Assembly: GCA_947478465.1 (NCBI GenBank)
Contig: CANJWH010000011.1
Span: 1 to 64,000 of the forward strand
DNA: 64,000 bases
Direction of reading: 5' to 3'
DNA from: Bacteroidota bacterium
GTDB taxonomy: Bacteria; Bacteroidota; Bacteroidia; SXHM01
Shown here in pieces: positions 35,810 to 45,352 of the stretch; positions within the stretch are counted from its first letter, which is position 1; each line of letters starts with the position of its first letter. The notes under the pieces are model-generated. The model was given only the letters and a program-made list of their open reading frames with translations. It was not told the DNA's origin and made no database searches. A program made the position numbers and the translations under genes.

Positions 35810-36493
35810 TTAAGTTGGCAAAGATAGAGGTTTAATTGCTCTCAACATTTCGCGTTTACCCGGTGGCCCCTGAATGCGTTCCACCTGAAAACCTGCCGCC
35901 TGTAAATTTCTTCTTACCTGCCCTTTTGCTGAATAGGTAACAAGAATTCCGCCTGCTTCCATTGTATTAAAAAGTTGAGCAAAAATTTCAGTTTCCCATA
36001 ATTCAGGTTGTGAGCTATGAGCAAATGCATCGTAAAACACAATATGATATTTTTGGTCATGGTTCAAAGTCTGAAGTGTAGCCTTCATTTTTTTTAACGC
36101 AAATTTTGAAGAGATATTGCAAAAGCCGTTCCATTCACATTTATGCATTTCCACAAAATCTGATTTGTGCTTAACGGCATCAAGTAATTCAGCATAATTG
36201 AGTGAAGTATAAACATCTTCAAACAAAGGAAAAGCTTCAACTGCAGTATATTCAACAATCTCATTAGAATCATGCATTTGTAGAAATGAGAGAAAAGCAT
36301 TTAATCCTGTCCCAAACCCCATTTCAAAAATTTTTAGCTTCTGAGGTTGATTATTCTGAAGAAAATAAAGCAATCCGCTTTTGATAAAAACATGTTGTGA
36401 TTCCTGAATAGCTCCATGCTTGGAATGATAATCTGCATTAAATTTTTCAGAAAAGACAGAGTGCGATCCGTCTGAGGTGGTGATGAGTTTCAC
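35810..36493 (-). CDS. mnmD: tRNA wobble-uridine methyltransferase MnmD
   Basis: A 227-residue SAM-dependent methyltransferase (DUF752) that completes mnm5s2U34 by methylating nm5U. The SAM loop is FEMGFGTGLNAFL (about 55-67), and the family signature FYDAFAHSSQPELWE appears near residue 148. It is a stand-alone form without the MnmC oxidase domain. It overlaps the YkgJ-type gene by 4 nt. With mnmA two genes downstream, the operon unites two enzymes for the same nucleotide. Confidence 0.9.
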   Translation of the reverse strand: MKLITTSDGSHSVFSEKFNADYHSKHGAIQESQHVFIKSGLLYFLQNNQPQKLKIFEMGFGTGLNAFLSFLQMHDSNEIVEYTAVEAFPLFEDVYTSLNYAELLDAVKHKSDFVEMHKCEWNGFCNISSKFALKKMKATLQTLNHDQKYHIVFYDAFAHSSQPELWETEIFAQLFNTMEAGGILVTYSAKGQVRRNLQAAGFQVERIQGPPGKREMLRAIKPLSLPT

Positions 36494-36978
36494 TGCTTAG
36501 CTGTTCTTATATTCTCCAAAATATCAAATACAGCAGGGCAAACGGCTGCATTATTCAAAGTAAGCTTAAAAATCTGTTGTACTCTTTTTCTGTCGGTATG
36601 CGGATATTCGCGACAAGCAGTTGGACGGCTATCGTAAACACTGCAATAATTATCATCGCCCAGAAATGGGCAGGGCGCATAATTCAGGACATAGTCATTG
36701 TCTTCATCAATATGAAGATATTGCTCGATAAACTCTGATGGCCGTATACGAAAATGCTTTGCCAGCCTCTCAATATCTCGCTGATAAAATATAGGACTTG
36801 TGGTTTTGCAACAGTTGGCGCATTGGAGACAGTCAATTTTCTCAAATGCTTCATTATGCAAACGCTGAAAAAATTTGTCCACATCACTGCTGTTTTTCTT
36901 TTTCAAAACAGCAAGAAGTTTTTTGTGCTCTTCCATTCGTTTTGATGCGGCCTGTTTTAGTTCGGATATTTTTATCAT
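36490..36978 (-). CDS. YkgJ-family cysteine cluster protein
   Basis: A 162-residue cytosolic protein with the YkgJ-type cluster: CLQCANCCKTTSP (about 50-62), CPFLGDDNYCSVYDSRPTACREYP (about 101-124, split in two halves), which probably binds zinc or an iron-sulfur cluster. An N-terminal amphipathic helix (residues 1-30) precedes it. A later Met (MEEHKK, at 36936) is an alternative start. First gene of the mnmD-mnmA operon; the start codon overlaps a plus-strand promoter box. Members have been discussed as metalloprotein assembly factors, without proof. Confidence 0.85.
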   Translation of the reverse strand: MIKISELKQAASKRMEEHKKLLAVLKKKNSSDVDKFFQRLHNEAFEKIDCLQCANCCKTTSPIFYQRDIERLAKHFRIRPSEFIEQYLHIDEDNDYVLNYAPCPFLGDDNYCSVYDSRPTACREYPHTDRKRVQQIFKLTLNNAAVCPAVFDILENIRTAKQ

Positions 36979-36985
36979 AAATTTG
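36978..36985 (+). promoter_or_regulatory. Possible -7 element before the membrane protein gene
   Basis: TAAATTTG matches TAnnTTTG and ends 18 bases before the ATG at 37004. It overlaps the start codon of the divergent YkgJ-type gene. No clear -33 TTG was found. Confidence 0.4.
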
Positions 36986-37003
36986 GTGCAAGATATTCAA
37001 CAA

Positions 37004-37840
37004 ATGGCAAATAAAACAGGATACGTTTTTGCAATTATGATAGCATTCTGGCTTGGTATAATAGGCCTTAGTGTTTCTATTGTGGGTTTCTCAGGTGCAC
37101 TGACAAGCGATGAGATGGAAAACTGGATACGAGGAGTAATGTGGATTATGGCCATTTCCGGGCTATTTATAATTTATGGCGGGGTCAATATGTTTATTGC
37201 GAGCCGCAAAAAAATGAGTGATATTGATAAAGACGAAATTGAATTAGCAATAGCAGTAAATAAACACGTAACTATTGAGGATGCCGTAAAAACTATTCGT
37301 GAAGAAGCCGCAAAGCCCTTTGCTGAGAAAAATACGCTGCTTGCGCACTGGAGTTACACTTCTGAAGAATGGAAAGAATTCACAAAAAAAGAATTCAGCT
37401 TTCGTTTACGCGAAGCATTAGTAGTTTGGTTGCTAATAGTTGGTTTTGGAACCTGGCTGCTGGCAGGTTACCGCGACATGGGGCATCTTGCTGCATTCAT
37501 TACCAGTCTATGCACCGGAGGGCTAATTACATTAATCCGTTTCATTATTGCTTACAATGCCCGAAAGGCAAATGCATCAAAACCTGGAGATGTTGTTATA
37601 TCGGCAAAATCAATTTTGATTAACGGGAAATATCACATTTTAAATGATGAAAATAAAACGCTGTATAAATTAGAATTACTAAAAGACGAAAACCCTCAAA
37701 TACTTGAATTCTCTGTTGAATGGAACACACGAAATGGGAATACCAATGAACAGGTTCGTGTGCCTGTACCATCCGATAAATTAACCGAAGCGTGGAAATT
37801 AGTTGAAGTATTTAACAATGAGGTAATCGGGAAATACTGA
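37004..37840 (+). CDS. Hypothetical membrane protein (278 aa)
   Basis: Start chosen at ATG 37004 (MANKTGYVFAIMIAF), since further upstream the frame overlaps the divergent gene. It has two N-terminal helices (about 8-30 and 40-62), a charged cytoplasmic stretch, two more helices (about 143-165 and 170-190), and a C-terminal beta-rich domain (about 200-278) resembling a small PH-like fold. No known motif was recognised. The gene ends 2 bp from the convergent helicase gene, and both stop codons sit in one hairpin. Confidence 0.75.
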   Translation: MANKTGYVFAIMIAFWLGIIGLSVSIVGFSGALTSDEMENWIRGVMWIMAISGLFIIYGGVNMFIASRKKMSDIDKDEIELAIAVNKHVTIEDAVKTIREEAAKPFAEKNTLLAHWSYTSEEWKEFTKKEFSFRLREALVVWLLIVGFGTWLLAGYRDMGHLAAFITSLCTGGLITLIRFIIAYNARKANASKPGDVVISAKSILINGKYHILNDENKTLYKLELLKDENPQILEFSVEWNTRNGNTNEQVRVPVPSDKLTEAWKLVEVFNNEVIGKY

Positions 37841-37857
37841 GATTACAGTTCAGTATT
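37833..37857. terminator. Shared hairpin over convergent stop codons
   Basis: Arms AATACTGA (37833-37840) and TCAGTATT (37850-37857) pair perfectly around a 9-nt loop. The stems contain the plus-strand TGA and the loop holds the minus-strand stop. No T-run follows, so termination is inferred only from the position. Confidence 0.4.
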
Positions 37858-39483
37858 CAAATCAGTTTTCAATTCTTCCTGACCTTCTTCTGCACCATTG
37901 ATTTCCTCAATATCAGAGTGTTCAATATCTTCTATTATCTCAGAAACATATTCTTGAATAATCGGTGAACCAAATCTTACTATCTGCTGCTTCAACTTGC
38001 GGTAATAATCATCCTGCAGCCAGGCGACATAACTCTGTGAAGCTTTGCCCAGACAGCGGGTGTAAACACGAACACGAAAATCAATTTCTTCTTTCAGCAA
38101 ATGAGCAAGTAGCAAAGCCCCTTCTATATCTGTACTGTTTTCAACGCAAATTTTAACATGCTGTTCAATAGAATTTTCAATTACAATTTTAGGGCGTTGC
38201 TTTTGGCGGAGGGCTTCTTTATGCGCTTCCTTCACATCAAAATCAATAACCTCTGATTTGTTAAATCGAGCTCTTAGTTCATCTGGCATTTCATAACGAT
38301 ACTGAAGTTCTATTTCCTCATCGCTGCGAAGGTTTAAGAGATAGGCTTCCGGATTACGAAATACTGCAGACCAATCCACTTCATCTTCCCACAATCCAAA
38401 ACGGCTAAGATTATTTCCCAAATCAATAACAGTAAATTCCTTTTTACCTGGAATAACACGCGAACCTCGACCTATCATCTGGAAATATAAGGTGAGTGAA
38501 CGAGTAGCACGATTTAGAATAATGCTTTCAACAGTGGGTTCATCAAAACCAGTGGTAAGAATACTTACAGAAGTTAAAATAGCATCAGGCTTTTCACGAA
38601 ACCAGTCGAGAATTTTTCTGCGCTCTCCTCCTGTATGTGTGTTATCAAGGTGTTTTATCTCAAAACCTGCTTGTTTAAACGATTCATAAACATATTGTGA
38701 AGTATGAATTCCGTTATTAAAAATCAAGGTCTTTTTTCCAAGACATTGGTCTTTGTATGCTGCAAGCAATTTATCCTGCATCATATGTGTATTGTAAAGA
38801 CGCTCAGAAGAGCTAACTGTATAATCACCGTTAATCCCTATCTTAAGTGAAGTTAAACCTACATGATAACTATAAGTTGTTGCTCGAGACAAAAAACCCA
38901 TATTAATGAGTGAACCAATGGACTCGCCTACAATCAATTCGTCATAAACTTCATTCATAGGAAGTTTAATATTTGAACTTAGTGGCGTTGCAGTAACGCC
39001 CAGCATTACACCTTTTTCATAAAACTTAAATAGCTTACGAAACGAGTTGTAGTGGGCCTCATCCACAATCATTAATCCTATATTATCAAGGTCAAGAATT
39101 TTATCGCGCAAACGATTATTGAGTGTTTCAACCATGGCCACAAAACACATAAAATCATTAGGAACAGGAAGTTCTTTTACCTCACTATTGATGACTTTAT
39201 TAACAACGCCAAACTCATTCAACATCTGCGAAGTTTGTGCACACAACTCAACCCGATGTGTTAGAATTAAAACCTTCTTTCCTGTTTCGTGAATGTATCT
39301 TCTTGCTATTTCAGAAAAGATAACAGTTTTGCCGCCACCTGTAGGCAACTGATACAAAAGATTATAGCGATCAGGATGATTTTTGAGTTTATCAAAAATC
39401 TTGTCAATAGCTGTTTTCTGGTAAGAGTAAAGCTCTTTACCAAATGTATTATCCTGTGGTTCTATTGTGTTTCGTATATCCAA
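37843..39483 (-). CDS. SF2 DEAD/DEAH-type helicase (RadD-like)
   Basis: A 546-residue superfamily 2 helicase. Walker A PTGGGKT (47-53), DEAH (VDEAHYNS, near residue 143), TAT-like motif (LGVTATPL), TTGFDEPTV and the motif VI QMIGRGSRVIPG. The order and spacing resemble RadD/YejH-like repair helicases rather than restriction HsdR subunits, because no nuclease domain is visible and no hsdM/hsdS neighbours are present. The acidic C-terminus (last 90 residues, including DIEHSDIEEINGAEEGQEE) may bind partners. Role in DNA repair is inferred. Confidence 0.85.
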   Translation of the reverse strand: MDIRNTIEPQDNTFGKELYSYQKTAIDKIFDKLKNHPDRYNLLYQLPTGGGKTVIFSEIARRYIHETGKKVLILTHRVELCAQTSQMLNEFGVVNKVINSEVKELPVPNDFMCFVAMVETLNNRLRDKILDLDNIGLMIVDEAHYNSFRKLFKFYEKGVMLGVTATPLSSNIKLPMNEVYDELIVGESIGSLINMGFLSRATTYSYHVGLTSLKIGINGDYTVSSSERLYNTHMMQDKLLAAYKDQCLGKKTLIFNNGIHTSQYVYESFKQAGFEIKHLDNTHTGGERRKILDWFREKPDAILTSVSILTTGFDEPTVESIILNRATRSLTLYFQMIGRGSRVIPGKKEFTVIDLGNNLSRFGLWEDEVDWSAVFRNPEAYLLNLRSDEEIELQYRYEMPDELRARFNKSEVIDFDVKEAHKEALRQKQRPKIVIENSIEQHVKICVENSTDIEGALLLAHLLKEEIDFRVRVYTRCLGKASQSYVAWLQDDYYRKLKQQIVRFGSPIIQEYVSEIIEDIEHSDIEEINGAEEGQEELKTDLNTEL

Positions 39484-39600
39484 AGCCTTGTGAAAAAAGG
39501 CTGCAAAGATAGCAATAAAGAAGGGTTATTGATTTTAAAACACTTCTTCCAATGCAGACCTATATCTTTCTCAGAAGAATTCAGGCGCCTGAAATCGTAT

Positions 39601-40296
39601 TTATTTCTTCAAATGATTGATAGTGACAATAGAACCATCTACCATTTCAATAATGCGGTGAGTGCGATTAGCAAACTCCTGATCATGGGTAACAATAAGC
39701 AATGATTGATTATAGGTTTCTGCAAGCTGATTAAAAATTTCATAAACAACCTCACTATTCTTCTTGTCAAGATTTCCCGTAGGCTCATCGCCCATAATTA
39801 TCAAAGGATCATTTATTAGTGCACGCGCTATAGCAACTCTTTGTTTTTGTCCGCCCGAAAGCTGGTTGGGCTTCTTTAATGCTTCGCTTTCAATACCCAG
39901 CAATTTTAGTTTTTCGTAGGCTTTTTGCTCTATTTCTTTCTCTGAATATTTTTCAAGTTTTAAACCGGGTAGCATAACATTTCTGATTACAGAAAACTCG
40001 TTAAGCAAATAGTGAAACTGAAAAACAAAACCAATCTTTTCATTGCGCACACGAGCAAGTTCCTTCTCGGTTCTGTTGCGCATATTTACTCCATCAATTA
40101 AAAGTTCACCTTCATAATCGGTGTCCATAGTGGAGAGAATATACAACAGCGTAGATTTTCCGCAGCCTGATTTTCCCATTACTGATGCAAACACCCCTTT
40201 TTCAATAGTGAGGTTTACATCTTTCAACACCTGATTAGTAACAGGGTCATGAAAATACTTGTTTACATTTCTGGCTTCCAGTACAACTTCACTCAT
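39601..40296 (-). CDS. ABC transporter ATP-binding protein (MacB/LolD type)
   Basis: A 231-residue ATPase with Walker [10 protein letters not shown] (about 37-45), [15 protein letters not shown] signature, Walker [13 protein letters not shown] and switch His (IVTHD). The GNLD after Walker B is the MacB/LolD-type hallmark. It lies directly after the permease gene (0 bp gap) and completes a three-gene efflux operon: adaptor, permease, ATPase. Confidence 0.93.
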   Translation of the reverse strand: MSEVVLEARNVNKYFHDPVTNQVLKDVNLTIEKGVFASVMGKSGCGKSTLLYILSTMDTDYEGELLIDGVNMRNRTEKELARVRNEKIGFVFQFHYLLNEFSVIRNVMLPGLKLEKYSEKEIEQKAYEKLKLLGIESEALKKPNQLSGGQKQRVAIARALINDPLIIMGDEPTGNLDKKNSEVVYEIFNQLAETYNQSLLIVTHDQEFANRTHRIIEMVDGSIVTINHLKK

Positions 40297-41556
40297 TTAT
40301 TTGCCTCTGATAATGATTACCGGATCTAATTTACTTGCTTTTTTGGCAGGGAAATAACCTGCAAAGTATGTTGTTACAATTGAGAAAACAATACCAATAA
40401 TATAGAACTTAGGATTGTAATTGATTGCATACGTTTTAATGGTAGGCAAGGCTGCGGTAACAAACGGTATCTGGTCAATAATCAATGAAAAGCAAAAACC
40501 AAAGACCAAACCTAATAAGCCGCCAAAGACACCAATAGATAAAGCAATAATGATAAAAATACTCTTCACATCGCTGCCGGAAAATCCCGTGGCTTTTAAG
40601 ATTGCGATTGAATCCATCTTTTCATAAATCATCATATTAAGGATATTATAAATACCAAATCCTGCCACAATTAGCAGCGTAATACCTACCGCATAAGAAA
40701 TAAGTGTACGTACAGAACTTCCTGTCTCGAATTGTGCATTGGCAGTTTGTATATCAATAGCATTGGTTTCAAAAATGCGTGCATATTCTTTTGCTAATTC
40801 GGGAGCCATAGCCAAATCATTCAGCTTAATCTGTATGTCGGTGATATAGCTATCTGACTCTCCAAGTAATTTTTGTGCTGTAGTGATGGATGCATAGCTC
40901 TGCACTTTATCCAAATCAAGAAGTCCTGACTGAAAATAACCGACAACTTTCAACTGAACTCTTTCTCCTTTTGAGGTAGTAACCTGAATTAAATCACCAA
41001 CATCTGCAAGCATTTTATCGGCAACTCCTTTACCAAGAATAATACTGTTGGGAGTATTTTTAAGATCAATGTAATTGCCTGTTGTAACGTAATCACTGAA
41101 AGCAAACAACTTTGATTCAGCATCCACATCTATACCATTAATAGATCCTGCAAAATCTATGGAACCAATATTGTAAAAAACCTGCGCAGTAATTTTGGGC
41201 GAAATACCAGAAACACGGGGATCTTTTTCAAGTGTATTCATTATTTCACGACTATTATAAATTTCAGGTAACTCGTTTTTGGGCTTTACAGAACTTACAA
41301 AATTATGGTAACCTTCAAATTGCGAAAACCTGTCTACAGGCTGAACTTCAGATGGCTGAACTTCATTGTAAAGTCTTACATGAGGTGAACGCTTAGTTAT
41401 AAGTCCGTCAAGTAAATCATTTAAACCGCCCATAAAACTGAGCAGTGTTATAAACATGGTGATACTGAAAGTTACACCCACAGCAGCAACTGTTGTTTGC
41501 TTTATTCGGGCAATCATCAGTGAAAAAGAAACAGATGCAATCAGTTTGATTTTCAT
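40297..41556 (-). CDS. ABC transporter permease (MacB/FtsX type)
   Basis: A 419-residue membrane protein. An N-terminal helix (about 15-40) is followed by a large periplasmic domain (MacB-PCD, about 45-275) and three C-terminal helices (about 280-410) with the FtsX-type segment EKMDSIAILKATGFSGSDV. It overlaps the adaptor gene by 4 nt and is followed by the ATPase gene. It would move a substrate such as a lipoprotein, peptide or drug across the envelope by mechanotransmission. Confidence 0.92.
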   Translation of the reverse strand: MKIKLIASVSFSLMIARIKQTTVAAVGVTFSITMFITLLSFMGGLNDLLDGLITKRSPHVRLYNEVQPSEVQPVDRFSQFEGYHNFVSSVKPKNELPEIYNSREIMNTLEKDPRVSGISPKITAQVFYNIGSIDFAGSINGIDVDAESKLFAFSDYVTTGNYIDLKNTPNSIILGKGVADKMLADVGDLIQVTTSKGERVQLKVVGYFQSGLLDLDKVQSYASITTAQKLLGESDSYITDIQIKLNDLAMAPELAKEYARIFETNAIDIQTANAQFETGSSVRTLISYAVGITLLIVAGFGIYNILNMMIYEKMDSIAILKATGFSGSDVKSIFIIIALSIGVFGGLLGLVFGFCFSLIIDQIPFVTAALPTIKTYAINYNPKFYIIGIVFSIVTTYFAGYFPAKKASKLDPVIIIRGK

Positions 41557-42635
41557 TCTTCAGGCTTAACCAGTTCATCCTGTGCGCTGATTCCTGAAAG
41601 CACTTCAATTTTTTGGTAGTCTTTAAGTCCTGATCTGATAATTACTTTTTCATCATCGACTTTCAATACTGTGGAATCATTCAATAAGTAATTGCGGGGA
41701 ATAATCAATGCATCTTTCTTAACCTGAATTACAATACTGGCTTCAAAAGTAATGTTGGGATAAAGTTGTTCCGGTTTGTTCAGAAACTCTGCTTCAACCA
41801 GAAAAGTTTTACTTCGCTCATTCATAAGTGGATTAATTTTTGAGACTTCTGCTTCAAACACTTTGCCTTTGTAGCTATCCATTGTTATCAGCACTTTCTG
41901 GCCTTTTTTAACTTTCAGAATATCGTATTCATCTACCTGCATTTCCAGAATAAAATTACTGGCATCACCAATAATTGCAACAGGTGTTTGCGGCCCTGCA
42001 ATTTCGCCTTTTGATTTAAGAACACTATAAACTACCCCTTTGATATCACTCTCAACAGAATAATCATTTTCAAGCACCCCTGACAATTGAAGATTTTTTT
42101 TCGACTGCGCAGAAGTAAATTCAAGTTGACGTTTTAAATCCTCATATTTTACCTGAGCTGAGTTGTAAGCAGTTTTTGAATTAAGATAAGCCAGTTGCCT
42201 TTGTTCAAGTTCTGATTTACTGCCAATCTGCTTGTCCCATAAATTTTTCTGACGAAAATATAACAATGAATCATTCTGCATTTTGTTTTTAGCCAGTTCT
42301 CTAAGCATAGAAACATCATTAAGCTTTCCCTTATTCGCTTCGGCATCTGCATAAGCGGCAGAAAGCTGCGCTAGTTCTTTATTTAACTTCTGGGCCTTAC
42401 CCGAAATAATAAGAATTATGGAACCTGAATTTACAGAATCGCCTTCGGTAACCAACACGGAATCTACAATGCCGCTAACCGAAGGAAAAACCTGGTACTG
42501 ATTTTTACTTTTAATAATTCCGGAAGCATAAACCGATTCGGTGATGGAAGAAACTTCCGGCTTAATTGTTTCCTTTTTGCTTTTGCAGGAAAATAGCAGC
42601 AGCAATAGGGAAAGAAGATATATTTGTTTGAACAT
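41553..42635 (-). CDS. Periplasmic adaptor subunit of efflux system (MacA/HlyD type), lipoprotein
   Basis: Start chosen at ATG 42635, giving MFKQIYLLSLLLLLFSCKSK with the lipobox LLFSC (Cys17). The 360-residue protein has the membrane-fusion layout: lipoyl-like beta domain halves (about 45-75 and 175-205), an alpha hairpin (about 80-165), a beta barrel (about 205-290) and a membrane-proximal domain. It couples the MacB-type permease to an outer-membrane channel; none is encoded in the window. The gene starts the operon. Confidence 0.88.
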   Translation of the reverse strand: MFKQIYLLSLLLLLFSCKSKKETIKPEVSSITESVYASGIIKSKNQYQVFPSVSGIVDSVLVTEGDSVNSGSIILIISGKAQKLNKELAQLSAAYADAEANKGKLNDVSMLRELAKNKMQNDSLLYFRQKNLWDKQIGSKSELEQRQLAYLNSKTAYNSAQVKYEDLKRQLEFTSAQSKKNLQLSGVLENDYSVESDIKGVVYSVLKSKGEIAGPQTPVAIIGDASNFILEMQVDEYDILKVKKGQKVLITMDSYKGKVFEAEVSKINPLMNERSKTFLVEAEFLNKPEQLYPNITFEASIVIQVKKDALIIPRNYLLNDSTVLKVDDEKVIIRSGLKDYQKIEVLSGISAQDELVKPEE

Positions 42636-42871
42636 AAAAAAAATGTTTGCGCAAAGTAACAAAATAAAAAGGCAGCCGGTTATGATATAAAGCATAGGAA
42701 AAAAAATGAAACAATATTACTAGACTAAGAACAAACCATATTTATTTATGCCTTTTGTGAATTCTACTCTATTAATTACATTCGCAAAAATTTGCTTTAC
42801 ATATAATAACATATTGAGCAAATTAGCTTTTGTATTTGCCTTTTAGAAATAACTTATATCAAATTCATATA

Positions 42872-43828
42872 ATGAAACATCTTAACGCCCTCATAACATT
42901 TGTATTGCTAATCGCTTCCTCTCTGGTATCTGCACAAAATAATATGGGAATAGGAACGCTTAACCCAAACGGATCTGCGCTGCTTGAATTAAGTGCAAAT
43001 GACAAAGGTTTTTTACCACCTCGTATGACCACTGCACAGCGTTTATCCGTTACAAATCCTGCTCAGGGCTTATTGGTTTATGACATAACTGCAAATTGTT
43101 ATTTTTACTACGATGGTTCTGTCTGGATGTCGCTCTGTCAATTATCCGGACCTTCAGGACCTTCAGGACCTTCAGGAGCAAATGGCGTAACAGGAGCTAC
43201 AGGTGTAACAGGAACTAATGGCACAACCGGTCCTTCAGGAGCTGACGGAGCAAACGGACTAGCAGGTGCAACAGGTGCTGCAGGTGCAACGGGTGCTGCA
43301 GGAGTAACTGGACCAACAGGTCCCAGTGGTTCTTCCGGTAGCAGTCAGGGATTAGCATTCCTCACATGGGTGGGCGGAAGTTTATCACCGGGAAGTTCAA
43401 CCCTTACCAGATATTTATGGTCTTCAGATCCCGCTGACATTGGTGATAGCTGGGCTGGGGTTAGCATAATGACTCCTGAAGATAATTCCACAGCTATTCT
43501 TAGCGGAATAACTTCTGATAATACATGGTATTGCCCTATGAACGGAACTGCAGAAAAGATGTGGGTTTCAATTCAACTTAACAGCAGTGCTCTACCATCA
43601 AATACAACCTATACATTTGATTTGTACAATACTTCAACATCAAGTTCAACAGGCTTATCGCTTACTATTACCCATACAGGTAATGGAACTCCAGTTGCTA
43701 CTTCGGTAAGCGGGTCTGCCAATATGATTGCTGGACAACTTTATACAATACGTAGCGTTCATAGTGCTGCCGAAACATCAGGTGTATTATCTGACATCAA
43801 AGTTATCATAGGTTTTTCGCCATTGTAG
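42872..43828 (+). CDS. Secreted collagen-like repeat protein
   Basis: Start at ATG 42872 gives a signal peptide ([21 protein letters not shown]) in a 318-residue protein. Residues 22-92 resemble the N-terminal domain of Bacteroidota tail-fibre-like surface proteins ([20 protein letters not shown]). Residues 93-158 are 22 uninterrupted G-X-Y triplets (GPS, GAT, GVT and similar), a collagen-like triple-helix region without the Pro-rich bias of animal collagen. The C-terminal 155 residues are Ser/Thr-rich beta. There is no T9SS sorting domain, but a sorting-domain remnant lies immediately downstream on the opposite strand. Confidence 0.8.
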   Translation: MKHLNALITFVLLIASSLVSAQNNMGIGTLNPNGSALLELSANDKGFLPPRMTTAQRLSVTNPAQGLLVYDITANCYFYYDGSVWMSLCQLSGPSGPSGPSGANGVTGATGVTGTNGTTGPSGADGANGLAGATGAAGATGAAGVTGPTGPSGSSGSSQGLAFLTWVGGSLSPGSSTLTRYLWSSDPADIGDSWAGVSIMTPEDNSTAILSGITSDNTWYCPMNGTAEKMWVSIQLNSSALPSNTTYTFDLYNTSTSSSTGLSLTITHTGNGTPVATSVSGSANMIAGQLYTIRSVHSAAETSGVLSDIKVIIGFSPL

Positions 43829-44110
43829 CGAATAGTAGAATTTACTCATTCGAAATTCAGCAAACTTTCCGATTGAGATTTCTACAAAATAAATACCGGC
43901 AGGAATCTTGACAATTGGAATTATTGTTTTTCCGCTTGCGATACCTTTCACTACAACCTTCCCGGATGAATTATAAATTTCAAATCCGATAGCTGTTATA
44001 TTGCCTTTCGGCTCAATGATTAATTTATTTGAAACGGGATTAGGATAAATATTAGTATCAGAAAATTCGGCACTTTGATGTCCAGCAAGAAGAACTGATG
44101 TAGTGAAAAA
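43787..44110 (-). pseudogene. Orphan T9SS type A sorting-domain remnant
   Basis: The minus strand between 44110 and the stop at 43787-43789 encodes a readable T9SS type A sorting domain (NIYPNPVSNKLIIEPKG, YNSSGKVVVKGI, PAGIYFVEISIGKF) but has no start codon. The codon just before it is the TAA of the histidine kinase gene, in the same frame. It lacks any passenger domain, so it is most likely the tail of a deleted T9SS cargo gene. It overlaps the last 42 bp of the collagen-like gene. Short direct repeats TGTAGyGAA at 43824-43832 and 44099-44107 flank it. Confidence 0.7.
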
Positions 44111-45319
44111 TTATTTCTCCTTTTTAATTGAGAAGTTAATAGTGGTTCCCTTTCCAACCTCTGAAGAAATAGTAATTGTTCCTCCAAGTGCTTCTATAAA
44201 TTTCTTTACTGCAGTTAATCCAATCCCCGTTCCTTTATTTCCAAATCGATCTTTGATTCCAAGATTGGCAAAAAGATTAAATATCTTACCCAGATGTTCC
44301 TTAGCAATTCCTCGTCCGTTATCAGCTACGCTGAAATAATAATACTCATTATCATCTTGAAAACTAAAATCAATAAGGATTACTTCTTTATCATTGTATT
44401 TAATACTGTTATTAAAAAGGTTCAATAAAATATGCTCCAGCACTACTTTGTTCCCCTTAATTGTTTTTTTGCTTTCAGGATAATTGATTTTAAAATTTTC
44501 TGATTTACTTAATAACGGAATCAGTGATTGCACTAAATCAATTATTTTAAAAACTTCATTTTTTGTAGCTAACAATCGTTCGCCTCTGTAATAAGAAAGC
44601 AAGCCATCTACCATGGCATTCAATTTTTCTGAAGATTGTTGCAGATAATCTAAATACTTGATACCATTCTCATCAAAACTTTCATAATAGTCGCTTTTCA
44701 ACAAACCTGTAAAGGACATAATATTAATAAGAGGCGATTTAATATCATGTGAAATAATATAAGCAAAGTTCTCAAGTTCTGAATTCCGGGCTTCAAGTTC
44801 TCTCTTTGTTTTTAGTAATGCAATATTTGACTTTCTTAACTCCATTAAATTAACCACAGTATGAGCTAATATCTTTAATGAACTTATTTGTGACTGAGAT
44901 AATTCACGTGGCTTATGGTCAATTGTACAAAGTGTACCTAATGTAAAACCATCGGGATTTACAAGTGGAATACCTGTATAGAAAACAACATTTGGATTTC
45001 CAGTAACTAAAGGATTATCAGAAAAACGGACATCTTTATATGCATCATTTACAACAAATATCTGATCAGGATCCATTATAGCGTGGGCGCAAAATGCAAG
45101 TTCACGGGGTGTTTCAGTTGCCCCGAGTCCGTGATGTGATTTAAACCATTGCCGCTCTGGATCTATTAAACTGATTAATGAAATTGGTGTATTGCAAATC
45201 TGTGATGCTAGTTGTGTAATTTCATCATAATCCTTTTCAGGAAGTGTATCCAGAATTTCATAACTATTAAGAGATTCTATTCGCTGGTCTTCGTTTGCCG
45301 GGATTTCAGGTTTTATCAT
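44111..45319 (-). CDS. GAF-domain sensor histidine kinase
   Basis: Starting at ATG 45319 gives a 402-residue cytosolic kinase with no membrane segment (the upstream extension is hydrophobic but overlaps the divergent promoter region). GAF domain at about 20-160 (SLIDPERQWFKSHHGL, FCAHAIM), short coiled coil (160-185), HisKA with phosphorylatable His191 (YIISHDIKSPL), and HATPase_c with N box (FNNSIKYND), G1 (DNGRGIA) and G2 (GTGIGL). It is divergent from a single-domain response regulator, its probable partner. Confidence 0.93.
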   Translation of the reverse strand: MIKPEIPANEDQRIESLNSYEILDTLPEKDYDEITQLASQICNTPISLISLIDPERQWFKSHHGLGATETPRELAFCAHAIMDPDQIFVVNDAYKDVRFSDNPLVTGNPNVVFYTGIPLVNPDGFTLGTLCTIDHKPRELSQSQISSLKILAHTVVNLMELRKSNIALLKTKRELEARNSELENFAYIISHDIKSPLINIMSFTGLLKSDYYESFDENGIKYLDYLQQSSEKLNAMVDGLLSYYRGERLLATKNEVFKIIDLVQSLIPLLSKSENFKINYPESKKTIKGNKVVLEHILLNLFNNSIKYNDKEVILIDFSFQDDNEYYYFSVADNGRGIAKEHLGKIFNLFANLGIKDRFGNKGTGIGLTAVKKFIEALGGTITISSEVGKGTTINFSIKKEK

Positions 45320-45352
45320 AAATAAAAAAATGGTTTTGAAACAAAACGCAGC

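Noticed and set aside
37843-39483. Type I restriction or defence-island helicase
   Set aside because: No nuclease, methyltransferase or specificity gene is adjacent, and the domain content fits RadD-like repair helicases.
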